Source of the DNA: Phytophthora quininea | Taxonomy: Eukaryota; Oomycota; Peronosporomycetes; Peronosporales; Peronosporaceae | Assembly (NCBI GenBank): GCA_011947345.1 | Contig: JAAVTG010000344.1 | Span: 1-21,801 of the forward strand | DNA: 21,801 nucleotides | Direction: 5' to 3' | Shown: positions 9,229 to 21,500 of the stretch, piece after piece | Layout: every line of letters starts with the position of its first letter | Position numbering within the stretch: the stretch's first letter is position 1 | The notes under the pieces: model-generated | What the model was told of the DNA's origin: nothing | The model's database searches: none | The model's input: only the letters and a program-made list of their open reading frames with translations | Position numbers and translations under genes: made by a program

Positions 9229-9283
9229 ACTGGACTTCGTGACTACGTTTCACGAACGAACTACGCTCCAAGCGGTAAAGCAG

Positions 9284-11659
9284 TTATGGAGTAGGAGTGG
9301 CATCTCTAACTATGCTTTGCGTGTCATTACAAATCAAATTCGTTTGCTTGTCCTTTTCGTCGTGAAGCGAGGCAACATTCAGCGATTTCCATTCATGAAG
9401 AACAGTCGCTACAGCGGTGTAACCGTTCTCTTTTGCACGCACTAGCGCAGTTTTGCCGGCCTTATTCACCAAGTCACACGACGCCCCGCTCTGAAGAAGC
9501 AAGCGAACAATTTCAACATGTCCGTAAGAAGCTGCTTCCATGAGAGCAGTGTCGCCATCATTGTCCTGCAGGTCCATGTTAGCCCCGCGTGCGATAAGAA
9601 CTTTCACAATTTCAAAGTGCCCTTGCCAGCTTGCACCTAACAAGGCGGAGCATCCATTCCGTCCACATTGGTTAATACTAGCTCCTCGATTCAGGAGCAA
9701 CTCCACTGTTGCAGTGTTTCCATCCTTTGCTGCAGTTCTGAGTGGTGTTTCACCATCGCGATCAGGAATATTAACAGCCTCGGTGGTTTTCAGCAATGTC
9801 TCGACCCGTTTGAAATCACCTTGCTCACAAGCAATTCGCAGTGCCGTGTCTCCGTTTCGACGCTTTTGATCGATACTTGTGCTTACAAAACCGGAGGCTG
9901 CGTTCACAGGAGAAGTGCAAGTATCAGTGAGAAAGAAATCGTCTGTTCTCCCATGTGTGATTTGCCAGATGCGCTCGTAAATAAGCTGTACGAGCTCCGT
10001 AAACCCACTGAAAGAGGCAACCACCAACGCTGACCACCCCATAAAGTCTCCGCACAAAGCCAAATCGGCCCCGTTATCCAAAAGAATCCGAACAACCTCG
10101 AGTCTTCTGTGCCAGACGGCAGTGATCAAAGCAGTGCTTCCGCTCGGCAATCGTTGGTCGAGTCGAGCTCCGTTGTTGAATAAAAGCTGGACGATGTCGG
10201 AAAACCCCATCTGAGCCGCTGTGATCAACGGTGTGTATCCCTCGTCGTCAGCGAGTTCGATATCTGCGCCGCTCTTTATCAGGGTTATTGCAACTGCGAA
10301 TTGGCCATGTTCACAAGCAATATTCAAAGCTGTAGCTCCATTAGGAAGCTGTTTGTTGACGCGTGCCCCTCGCTGCAGCAAAACATCTATCATGGAAGCA
10401 TGACCTCGCTCCGCCGCCCACATTAGAGCCGTCCATCCATCCTTATTTGTAAGATCAGGCTGAGCACCATTATCGCATAGAAATTTCACAACGTCTCCGT
10501 GCCCATTCTTAGAAGCTGTCATCAGCGGCATCCATCCATCGTTATTTGCCAAGTCGATCGAAGCGCTGTTCTCAATCAGAACTCGAACAGCGTCGACGTG
10601 GCCAAACGCGCAGGCAAAGTACAGACTAGTACTTCCATCGGAGTTTTGCTTGTCGACTGTGGCTCCAAGACCAACTAACAATGCCACAACATCGGAGTGT
10701 CCATTGTAAGAAGCAGATATGAGTGGCGTCCACCCTGTGTTATTTGCCAAGTCGATCGAAGCACCCTTCTCAATAAGAACTCGTGCAGCGTCAACTTGAC
10801 CAAACTGACACGCGATATACAGAGCCGTACAGCCATCGGATAGTTTCCGATCGAAGGCAGCTCCATTCTGCACCAACAATGCCACCACGTCCGAATGCCC
10901 ATTCTGAGAAGCAACCATCAGCGGCGTCCACCCAGTGTTATCTGCCAAGTCAATAGAAGCACCGTTCTCGATCAGAACTCGAACAGCGTCGACGTGGCCA
11001 AACTCGCGGGAAAAGCACAGGCTAGTACTTCCATCGGAGTTTTGCTTGTCAGCTGTGGCTCCAAGACCAACTAACAATGCCACAACACCCGCGTGTCCAC
11101 ACCGAGAAGCAACCATCAACGGCGTCCACCCATCGTTATCTTCCAAATCGACCGAAGCACCCTTCTCAATAAGAACTCGTGCAGCGTCAACTTGACCAAA
11201 CTCACACGCGATATACAGAGCCGTACAGCCATCGGATAGTTTCCGATCGAAGGCAGCTCCATTCTGCACCAACAATGCCACCACGTCCAAATGCCCATTC
11301 TGAGAAGCAACCATCAACGGCGTCCACCCAGTGTTATCTGCCAAGTCGATTCCAGCGCTGTTCTCAACGAGAACCCGAGCAGCGTCAAAGTGGCCATTGA
11401 GGGACGCTCTGTAGAGAGCCGTCTCACCAGTAGCTTGCCGTTTGTCGACGTAGGCTCCGTGCTGCAGCAGTAGCGATACCACAGTCGAGTGACCGTTCTC
11501 CGCCGCAGCTATCAGCGGCGTCCTTCCAGTCTCTGTGTCTGCAGCCTCCACATCCACGCCTTCCCTGTCGAGCAGCTCTCGAGTCGCCTCCACGTCGCCT
11601 CGTCCACAGGTGTCTTGAAGTCGCTCTTCCGCATCGACGGCCCCTCCCAATGAGCTCAT
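9284..11659 (-). CDS. Ankyrin-repeat protein 2, 791 aa, intact
   Basis: It begins at ATG 11659 (MSSLGGAVDAEERLQDTCGR) with no signal peptide, RxLR motif or membrane segment, so it is probably a cytosolic scaffold or adaptor. A capping segment (GDVEATRELLDREGVDV) is followed by about 21 ankyrin repeats of 33 aa. Two repeat types alternate, one with GWTPLMVASQNGH and one with GCTALYIACEFGQ. The alternation makes a 66-aa unit that is doubled into a 132-aa unit. The 396-bp DNA duplication (10501-11390) keeps the frame. One repeat near 10000 carries a ~30-aa insert (YERIWQITHGRTDDFFLTD). A non-repeat tail (SLHDEKDKQTNLICND) closes it. It has no frame breaks despite highly repeated DNA. The binding partner is unknown. 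Confidence 0.92.
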   Translation of the reverse strand: MSSLGGAVDAEERLQDTCGRGDVEATRELLDREGVDVEAADTETGRTPLIAAAENGHSTVVSLLLQHGAYVDKRQATGETALYRASLNGHFDAARVLVENSAGIDLADNTGWTPLMVASQNGHLDVVALLVQNGAAFDRKLSDGCTALYIACEFGQVDAARVLIEKGASVDLEDNDGWTPLMVASRCGHAGVVALLVGLGATADKQNSDGSTSLCFSREFGHVDAVRVLIENGASIDLADNTGWTPLMVASQNGHSDVVALLVQNGAAFDRKLSDGCTALYIACQFGQVDAARVLIEKGASIDLANNTGWTPLISASYNGHSDVVALLVGLGATVDKQNSDGSTSLYFACAFGHVDAVRVLIENSASIDLANNDGWMPLMTASKNGHGDVVKFLCDNGAQPDLTNKDGWTALMWAAERGHASMIDVLLQRGARVNKQLPNGATALNIACEHGQFAVAITLIKSGADIELADDEGYTPLITAAQMGFSDIVQLLFNNGARLDQRLPSGSTALITAVWHRRLEVVRILLDNGADLALCGDFMGWSALVVASFSGFTELVQLIYERIWQITHGRTDDFFLTDTCTSPVNAASGFVSTSIDQKRRNGDTALRIACEQGDFKRVETLLKTTEAVNIPDRDGETPLRTAAKDGNTATVELLLNRGASINQCGRNGCSALLGASWQGHFEIVKVLIARGANMDLQDNDGDTALMEAASYGHVEIVRLLLQSGASCDLVNKAGKTALVRAKENGYTAVATVLHEWKSLNVASLHDEKDKQTNLICNDTQSIVRDATPTP
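10501..11390 (-). repeat. 396-bp tandem duplication within ankyrin gene 2
   Basis: Matching stretches recur with an offset of exactly 396 bp, for example GCCCATTCT at 10501, 10897 and 11293, and TCAACTTGAC at 10791 and 11187. 396 bp is four ankyrin repeats (4 x 99 bp). Much of the 10793-10945 against 11189-11341 alignment is nearly identical, which marks a recent duplication or gene conversion. Confidence 0.85.
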
Positions 11660-11879
11660 GTTGGAAGCAAGCTTGGGTCAAATCAGCTCTTCCATTTGCG
11701 AGCCTGCCAGAACTGTATACACGGTCAGTGTACATATTTCCGGATGCAATAAGTACGAATTAGCTAGAACGTATACACAAATCCGGAAGTTTCACAGAGC
11801 AAGTTCGTCTTCGTGCTGCTCCACTTTTCTGCCGTCGACCACCACGACGAGGTCGTCATGGCGATAACGTCGAATCTGG
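11660..11879. other. Upstream region of ankyrin gene 2, nothing recognised
   Basis: This is the only unique sequence between the ankyrin gene 2 ATG and repeat copy B, so its promoter should lie here or in the repeat. No clear initiator motif was found. A plus-strand frame that crosses into the repeat (ending at the TGA near 11961) aligns with one in copy A. Confidence 0.4.
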
Positions 11880-12530
11880 ACAAGGCCGTGCCGTGCCCGG
11901 AGAAGCTCTGAAATTTATTGTGAATGAGCTGTTGCTGCAATTACAGATTGTTTGTTGGTGATGATTTTGTTTACGCTTAGTTTGTGAAGATCTTCGGCAG
12001 TTGGTGACAATGTTAAGTTCCCGATTGTATTTGCTGCAGGTTGCCGTCGCGGAATACTTAGTGCTGCCGTAGAGTTGAAACGATGTGATTAACTAGTTCG
12101 CGGATTATCTATTGGTTCTGACGTAGAGTACAGTCGTCGTCGAACACAGCAGTTGACTACTGCCAAACGTTGTGAAATTGCTGCCACATTCGAACTCTAT
12201 CGAGCTTTGATGTGCGTAAAGTACGCGTGCTGCTGCTTGTCGCTTGAACTCTTCTGAAGAAACAACATTACTTTACACTTGAGATCAGCTAGTGCAGTGA
12301 GCGGCTCTTATTGCTTGTAGGGCAAAAGTGGTCTACCTCGCACTAGCCTTGGAGGTCGAAGAGGGTTTATCACGTCAGGTAGACCGAAAGCACAAATACG
12401 GCTGTGTTATTGTTTCTTGCAATGAGAGTTTGAGCCAAAGTGATCATAACGTTTTTGGGAAGTTAGACCTTCTTGCTTGATGAGAGTCGAGGAAGGTCCT
12501 TATGAACCGTGAAAGTAAATTTTAGAGAAT
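11880..12530. repeat. Direct repeat copy B (~651 bp), right border of the ankyrin block
   Basis: This is the second copy of the 5581-6233 repeat, in the same orientation. The left ~130 bp are diverged and the remainder is almost identical. It begins ~220 bp upstream of the ankyrin gene 2 ATG, and its last nine bases hold the stop and final two codons of the giant gene (ATT CTC TAA on the minus strand). In both copies the left edge faces the 5' end of a minus-strand gene and the right edge faces the 3' end of one. It may therefore carry promoter or terminator function, but no such element is proven. Confidence 0.9.
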
Positions 12531-15500
12531 TACCAGTATGTGGCCAAAATGCCACTCAAAAGCGCGTGGACGCCAAGTCAGGACGCGCGCGTTGCACACT
12601 TCGCAGTAAAGTTCGACATGGAGTTGAAAACGTGCAGCCGCCCTGCTCCCCGGCACACACCCACTTGCCACGAGGCACGCCGCGCTGACCGTCCACATCG
12701 AGTTCGCAAATAGCGCAGCACACGTCATCGGGCTGGTTGATGAAGGTGCAGTTCTCACAGCGCCAGCCTTGCTGTTGCTTCTGTTGCTGGGCGTCTTCGT
12801 CTTGGTGCTTTGGGTTCGGCTCGTTGCAAGCCCCGCAAACTTCCGCTGCGCCATCGTTTAGGTATGTGCAGACTGGACAGCTCCACGAAGCCTCCGCCAC
12901 TTGGCCCGCCGCTGCCCGCGCAGCATCTTGGTCATCGCGTTGCAGCGCTTTTGTCATCTCGTCCCTTGCCACTCCAAAGGCAGCGCAGATCGTGTCCATT
13001 GGAATGCCCTGTCCGCTGCCAATCTCACTTTCCAAAAAGCGAGCGTCTGCAATCAGCCCGATGATCTCGTTCAGCTCCTTGGACGAGAAGCCCAGCTGGA
13101 AGCTCTCAAAGCACTTGTGAACCTCCTCGGCACTCAAGCGACCATCTTCATCTTCGTCGAAGCGGCGCAATGCTACAGCCAGATGAAGTGCTGCCATTGT
13201 TGGTTTAGGTTCTTTTCCTTTCTCCTTTTTCTTTTGGTATTGGCGTTGCTTCCGCAACAAGCTCTGTTGGAATTGCTGTAGCCGCGCACGTGCTGTCAGC
13301 AAATGCCACTCGCTCTGGGATGTAAAGACCTTCGCAAGTGGTGTATCTCCCCACAAATGTCGCTCGCGACGGCGTAGACGTAGCAAACACTCGAAGAACT
13401 CATGGCGCAGCGAAATTGGGATGTGTGCTAGACCCTCAAGCAGTAGCTCCAGTTCCTTCGGGAAGTAGTACATTTCGTTGTTGAAAAAGCGCAGGCATTG
13501 GATTCCAACCTCGACTGTCCGCTCTCGAGGTGTCATTTCCCGAGCTCGACTCTCTTCGACGAGTGTAGCCAAGACGAGAAGAATGACGAACTCTCCACGA
13601 GGTCACCTTCACTCGTTCGAAGCTGAACTTGACTCACTTGGAATACAGGGTGCTTCTGATGAATCATACGACGGATCGTCTCGCCTTCGGCAAGAGATAG
13701 AGTAGCTAGAAACACCGGCATAGTGCTGGCTAAGGCTGCCACAGAGCTCTTAAGGTCGTCTGGGACTGCGTCTGGGTTCGTTACTGCCATCTCAGCTGCA
13801 GCTTGAAGTGCCTTCACAGCTATTGCATTTGCATCCCCACCACTTGCCATGGATTTCATAAAGAGGTGTTGAACAACCAGCTTCATGGCGTCTTGATGCA
13901 GCATGGGAGACCACTCAAGAATCAGTCCAACGTTCTTGACACGTCGTTCACCAAGACCCACCCAACGACGTCGGAAGAAATTCCCCGACATTAACAGTTC
14001 GGGTGGGAACGCAATTTGTGGACACTCTGCATGCGCCCGGAACTTTGCGAATGGATAGAACACGCTCGTTTCTTCCGCTTGTTGCTCCTCTTGCGCCGTT
14101 TTCATTTCTTCATCACCATCCGTCAGTGCACCGGCTCCTGCTGGTGGTTGAGCAAGAACACTTGCCATCCACGGAATCGGGTGCTCATCATCCCGGGTGA
14201 ACGCACTCATCTTTTGTTCTTCCTGTTCAGCTTCTTCTTCGGCTTCTTCTTCAGCCTCCGCTTCGTTTTCGTGAACAACCTCAGCGGTAAGGCGTAGATC
14301 GCCTTGTTCCGATCCATCCTCCCCAAAATCTGCTGTTGAGTGCCTGACGAGTGAGCCAAGCGCTGCTTGACTGCAGTGACGCGAGCGGTCTCTTCGTTCG
14401 TCTGCAAAAGGACCCATGAGTCTCAACTAGCTTGCCAATGACATCTGAAAGCTGTTTCTTTGTAGGCACAGCAGCATCCACAGCGTACGATATCTCGACG
14501 CGGAAGATGTCGATGCACTTGCGTAGCCAAGACTTGGCTTCTTCCGTTCCGATAAATCGACGTAATCGTGATGATAGCGACGACTGTTCGGTAGGATTCG
14601 CCGCAATCTCGTCCAACAAGGAATGCAACGCACGCTTCCGCCAGGTATTATGCAACTCCTGAAGAGATAACTGGACGAGTTGCATGGACTCCATACGCAT
14701 CGAGTTAATAAGAAGCCACGCCGGTACCAAAGAAGGAACTCATCTAGTCGTTCTTTAGGCGAGGCCAGCTTGCTCGAGCCAACTTGTGCGAGCTTCATCT
14801 CGTGGGAATACGATTTTCAACCTCTGGGATGAGGAACAAGCAAATCGACTGACCTGTCGTGATACCACGCATGCGGTATGCTCCTTGGGCATAGTCACGG
14901 AATGTCATGTCCTTCCCGAGTGTCACAACCGCTCGAGCGTTGACACATTGTTTAATATCCATGCCGGTTGTGTGCACTTGGTCATAGAAAGTAAAACGCT
15001 TGCTTGGGCTCAACCCACATTGCACCAGCGGCATCGGAGCGTTGTGATCACGCAACAAAATCATTTGGCGATCGTCCTCGTCAAGGTACACAACTCCTTC
15101 CATTTCTGTCGGAAGTTCTGCCAGCAGGAAGGCCGCTACCTCTTGGTTGTCAAAGCCTGTGATAAGTGCCCCCGTATCAATAAGTGCGTGTACTGGTGGT
15201 TGAGCGTGAGCAATATCCAGTAACAAGCTACGTGCTGTCCATTCCACTTTGCGCTCGATCGAAACGATGCGTTTGTTTGTGAGTGCCTCGAAAATGCTCC
15301 CATCACTGCGTGGCTCGTAGAAACACTCGCCCAGGTCCATCGGCAGCAGATTTGATGGTGTTCCAGAGAAGCCAATGCGCTTCGCAAACAACGAATCCCC
15401 GCCAAGCTCGTGACCACACGCGGAGATCTTGAGCTTCTGGAAGTTCATGCATGACGGGAAACATGTTGCCGAACGTAGTAGTAAACTACACTGGCGAGTT

Positions 15501-18500
15501 TGGCTACCAAGTAGTGCAGTCGTGAGACTTGAGCTGAGTCGCGTAGCTGGAACAGTGGAAGTGGGAGCACACCACCACTGGCCTGCTGCTTCTCTGTAGA
15601 AATTGCAGCTAACCCAGTCTGCACCCATCCCCGGAACATGGCACAGGCAGGACGCTGATCACGTGGGCCAAGTTGACGACTGAAGTCTTGCTTTAATTGC
15701 GACACGATACGCACGAGATCAGACACTCGAATACCTTCGTACCGATAAGCAAGAATTGTGAGCCCAATCAGCACATCAGGATGCGCGAATTCCGACGAGC
15801 GACTTGGCACGTCTTTCCCAATGAAGGGGACAGCTAGCATCAATCGCGAGTGAGCATTTCCACCACCAGCCCCTGACGCGGCTGCTGTCTGGTGCTCCCT
15901 CGTAGAAGGCCGTAAGAAACACGATTGATCTTGGACAACACATGCGGAAGTATGGTACGTAGCCAATCTCGAGCGAGGTTCAACAACTTGATGGAAGATT
16001 CCGACAGACCATGTTCGATGTCAGTGCGCAGAGACTCGTCCGTGTAGAGCTCTGTTCGAGACACAAATAGTATTTAATACGCGTGACAGGTACATCCATT
16101 TTTCCCATCCGGAAGAGTTTGAGAAGCCATTCAATTGCAATCTCTGATAGCAGCGGCAGCATACGCGTCTCGTAAAAGTCCATATCCAGCAGTACAAGAT
16201 GGGGGAAGCGTTGAAGTGTATGGGCGGCATATCCTTCAGCCAGGACAGCGTGTAGACGCTGTATTAACTCCGACGTGCTCTTTGCCGCATCGGTCATTGG
16301 TGTTTCTAAGACAGCATCAATTAAATAGATAGGCAATTCCCACCTGTTAGCGGCGAGGTCGATGGGGAACTTGTTTCCAATTGGGAAATTCAGTTCTGAT
16401 CGCAGAGGGTGCAGCAATACGTCCACTTCGTCCATAATGAGAATGCCACTCTGCCAGAGCCTTAACGTTTTGTGCAATTCATCGGCCATTTCAGAACGAT
16501 CCTCAAGTACATGCCTGAGTCGGCGTACATTCTGCGACGCTGACGACAATGGCAACGCGATAATCTCAGAAGATTCCTCTAGGGAGTGCAACAACTCCAC
16601 TAGTTTGAGCATCATTGATTTGATAGACTCTGGTGAGGCACAAACCACATCACCATGTCGGCGAGCACGATCCAGCTTCGTAAACATCTTCAGAGCAGTT
16701 GTAGGGTCGTCATTGATAGCTCGGTCGAACTCAAACGTGAAAATGCGCTTCCGCAAGACGCGGTTACTGAAGCGACTACGTAGCACTTGTCGAGATTGCT
16801 CCAAAAGCGCAGTGGGCATGACGTGCGTCACGAGATGTTCCTTGTCAGCAAGAATGTAGGTTAGCAAAGGCCCTACGACTGTTGTCTTGCCCGCGCCCAT
16901 GATCATTTGTTGTACACGTGAATTGCCATTACCCAGACTTGTCAAAAAGCTGTCGACCATTTGTACCTGTCGACCACGAAGCAAAATGTCAAAAACGTAT
17001 TCGAAGACCAAAAACCGGGTCGAAACGCCAACCAGAGGCCGCATCTCCCTTGTCATGCAAATAATATCGTTTAGATATCAACATTTCTGCCAAGTCTCGC
17101 GATGCTTGGCACGTCATCTTCACCTTGCTTGACCATTCCATTTCGCGTTGTGCTCCAGTTTGTGCAGGATTCAGCGCTAAGGACCTCAAATGCCTCAGAA
17201 GCGATTGGGCTGCCTGAACAGTTCGATTGATATGGACAATGCGACTGCACAGGAACAGCACTGACATAACCTTTTCCAGGAGATCAGCAGTAATAGGCAC
17301 CACAAACGGATTACGTGTCTTTAAATCGATTTCGAAAGAATCGGAAGCCAGCAGAGATGTCAGGAAGTCAAATGTTACTCGTGGGTAAACCCCAACATGG
17401 CGCTGCATCAAAAACCTGTCAGCTGCTATCGTTTCATCGGTCTTTCCGTGAATGTCGCCATGAATCTCGTTCAACAGAACTTCGAGCATCGAGATTCCCG
17501 CTTCCACCATCTTGCGATCACTCACGCGCATTTTCTCACATAGCCGAATCAAGACTTGAAGTTTGTCAATAGCCTCACGCCCAGGCTGCTGTTCGCTAGG
17601 CGACGACATCTCCATAGGGGTCACTCCCGTGATAAAAGCGTCCTTACTCTTATTGACTGCTTGGGCATTGATTGCAATGTCATCGCTCAGTCGCTTCAAC
17701 AAATCTTTTGCAGCAGTGGTTTGAGCGACAGGGTGCTTTGAGAGATCGAAGGGGAGAGCCGACGCCACTGTCGCTTCTGGGTCGCAGAAGGTGATGAATT
17801 GCTTCACATCAATCCCCTCAAGAGGGAACTCTGGATTAATTGGGCCATGCTTTCCCCGTGAAAAGATCATCGCATTTTGCGTTTGAAGCATCAAATGTTT
17901 TGTCGTCCTCGACAGCTGCAACTGGTATCTTAAAGACGCGCTCTGCAGTGTGATGCAGCTCGTTGAACTGGGACTTAATGGGGGCGATTACTCGAACCTG
18001 GTGCTCTTCCGAATCCAGTTGAGCCTGGAACTCCATTTCTCCGAACTCAAAAAGTTCTTTAGTAGTGTTCCCACCGTCATTTTGGAGTACAGATTCGCGC
18101 CGCGTGAAAGCAATGCACACTCTCCTGGTCACATGGTGACGATGGCCAGGCATAACTGGGATGTGCGATTACCATCGCTAATTGTGCCATCGCGTACGAT
18201 GGAGAACTCTCTTCTTCGCCGTCTTCGACAGTCTCACGCCCCCACCTAGACAGCTTCAAATGCAAAAAGCGCGAAAACAGATCGCCAAATGACCGCGAGC
18301 AATCATCACCACCCATTCGAAGGACAAGTTGCTGATTCAGACATTCATACAAGAAGAGGAATCCCAACCCCGGTTCGTTCCGCTAACTTCATCGCCAACA
18401 ACGGCGCAGTTCCACACTAGTTTTCCAGCCTCCTCCTCATCTATCAGGAATTTGTTGTCGATACCGACTCCATGCTTAGGACGATTGTATCTCACGGTTG

Positions 18501-21500
18501 AAAGCTTTTTACAGTGTGTGGACAAATAGGTTTTGCTGTACAAACAAAGCTTCATCCACGGCTGACCACCAACACGCGAGCGAGTCAGTTTAAAATCAAT
18601 GTTCTTTGTACTCGTGTGCACATTTTCGCAGAGTTCCTTACGAAGGAGCAGCAGCGGCGAGCGCTGGTGGCAGTGTGTGAGGGCTTCCGCTTCCTCCTCC
18701 AACGTCAATTTACAGGAAGCATCGACGTGAGCACTCATAACAAGATAATCATGCAACTCACCGCTTAGTTTCCACGGAGCTTGTTGTCACTGTAGGAAAT
18801 GCCAAGAGATAATCGAATTCTACACGCGCAAGCGTTCGGGTGGCGGTCATCAAGTGTCTTCGCGAGCTGATCGAAAACCCGCTTTTCCTCGTCGGTGAAT
18901 TTTACATCCACATTGCACCCCATAATCAATTCCATCGCTGCTGCGTAATTTCGAGTTAGCAAACCGGTGAGGATCAGATACAACGTAGAGCTTAGCGATG
19001 ATGGCAACAGTGTTACTCGAATGCACAGGATACGTGTAGAACCTGGTCTCCATAGCTTGTTGCCAACCCACGGATCCGCGGTCGCTCACCAGAATAGAAG
19101 AAAAGGGTTCCCCTCGAATAGCTGGGCGATAAATATCGTGATTGGGACAAATTAGCTTCAAGTCCGTGGTGTCAGATTCCAGCACAAAGCAATCAGGTGC
19201 GAATTCAATCAGCTCACGTAAATACTTCGACGTTCCTTCAGGCATTGAAACAGTCAGGTCACTCACAAACCAACCGTTTTGATCCATTACTTCTAGCCGA
19301 ACACGCCCAGAAAGCGGGTCTTTTCTCGGCTGAAACCTCAATTTCAACCGGGGCAGCTCAATAAAAGCGATTGAGGACAGCGTCGCAGCTCCATCGTGGC
19401 CGATCTTTTAACGCACCAAACCAACATGTGCGAGAGGTCTTCGACGCGACTCAATAACTCGGATAGGGCAAGAATTTCATCATTTTCACGCACTGATCCG
19501 GCTTCTAGCAGACTCAACAAGTAGAGGGTTTCCCCACTGTTTCTTCAATAACCTCCATCACTTCATAATCCTCCTCGCCATCCTTAGTTTCTTCATCAAC
19601 CTGCATAGGTGTTGGTGCATCAACACTAGGTTCCGAAACGTCGACAACTTTTGCTGCTTCCACTCGTTGAATTTCATCGCGATTGTTTGGGTCAGAAAGC
19701 CAAGCTGACGCCAATTCCAACTTTTTGTCAAACAAGCGCAATGCATACTCCGCTGCTATCCGCGATGGTGCTTCTTTCAAGCTCATTAGCAAGCCAATAT
19801 CTTGCTCGAGCTGTTCCTGAGGACTTAGTGCAATTTGACCCGATTCTGCAGCATCTTCTGCCGCCAAAATCTTGGATTGGTTGTTTTCGTCCAGCAACCA
19901 CTGAGCGGCTAAGCCCACATTATTATGATTCTCGCGCAATGCAAGACCACAACCAGCATACGAGAAACCCATGGCCATCAATTGAACCACATCGTCATCA
20001 CGGATTTCAATTGTATCGGGTGAAGGAGAAGGAACTGAAAAACGATCGTGTGCAAAGTCCGATACTATTTCCCTGTTGCTCTTGTGGGAGCCGGCGGGGG
20101 CTGCATTTGGCTGCCGATTCCAGTACGCCCGCTATTCTCACCACTGTGAATCTGCGAGAATGATGTAGCAATGGCCTTTCGACTAATGACAGCTTGGCCA
20201 CTATTAGTCATATCGATTTCAACACGGTAACGGAACCATTGCGATTTTACATCGACGGGCTCACCACGAAAGCGTCCATCTTCACCTATCCAAAAACGGA
20301 AGTTTTCCAGCAAGCAACTAGGTATAACACCTTGCAATAGTCGTGGTGGAACGAATTGTTCAGTTCCTTTCAACACACTGTTATTACGTAAGACCACAAG
20401 TGAACCTCCACTCAACTGCCGCTCGGTTGGTTCACCGCCAGCACGCAGTAGTGCGGGGTCCACGGATCCTCCATCTGACAAAATTGACAAAGGGAAACTG
20501 TGAAGGCTCAGCTGTGAATGGACGTGAAAATAAGCTTCCGATAAAGACGCCGTCCATGCGATACTAGCGCGTAAATATGCATGACGTCCATCTCCTTGTA
20601 TGCCACAATCTCCTTGAACGTGGGCATTTTATCCTTCTCTTTGTCATTAGATCCTCGGTCTAGACCAATCAAGTGAACTCGAGTCGCATCAGCTAGCAAT
20701 GGATCTTTTGGTAAAAACAACGTGTAGGGCAATTTTTTTCTTCCGGAACCGGGGGTATAATAGCCGAAGCGCGTTGCCCACCAGATCGACAAACCATTGC
20801 TCCTCGGCATATGGATGTTCAGTTTCCGAGTAAATATCAAGCGGACGTGAAAATATTTTCCCCAAATATCGAAATCCATCATCACCGGGTTGTTTTGGTT
20901 TGTCTTCTCTTGCCGTTCCCGTAAGTGGAGGAGGCGCGCGAGAAACTCGCGGTGTACCGCAAACTTCACAAGTTGCGTTAGGGTTGTCTCCATTAAAATT
21001 TGCACATGTGCACGCTGGGCATTCCCAATACATCTTCAGCGCTTGTGAGTCATCGTTCGGATCATCAGAAGCGCCTGCTGTTCCAGGTTCATAGATCGTC
21101 GGTGCACCAACTCCTTGGTCAATTTCATGCGTAGGATCATCCCATTCAACCAACTGAAAATCTGTGCCTACAATACTTACCCACAAGCGGTGTTCTTGAC
21201 GTGCAACGAGGCCGCAATGTAGCGATTTATTCCCAAAAATGGCCATAAAGTCGGCGTACTGGGTCATCGAATCTGGAACGGGTTTGAGCTCGTCGTTCCG
21301 CCACAAAATCTCCCCGTTTGGGCATCCAACTTCAGGTCCTGTTCAGGGCAATTGTATTTTCCAGCGCCGCTTATATCGATTCTTCCACCCAATTCCATCC
21401 CTCCGTTGATTTCGTGGACCGCAATGCAATCCGAACAATACCCCCAGAACCTGGTTCCGGTCAGTCTTCTGCAACTCCCCAACCAGCGCACGATAGAACG

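Noticed and set aside
6344..11659. Secreted ankyrin effectors (RxLR or Crinkler type)
   Set aside because: Neither protein shows a hydrophobic signal peptide or an RxLR or LFLAK motif near its N-terminus.
5581..12530. The two direct repeats as LTRs of a retrotransposon
   Set aside because: No TG...CA ends, target-site duplication, primer-binding site, gag or polymerase frame is seen. The interior holds ankyrin genes on one strand.
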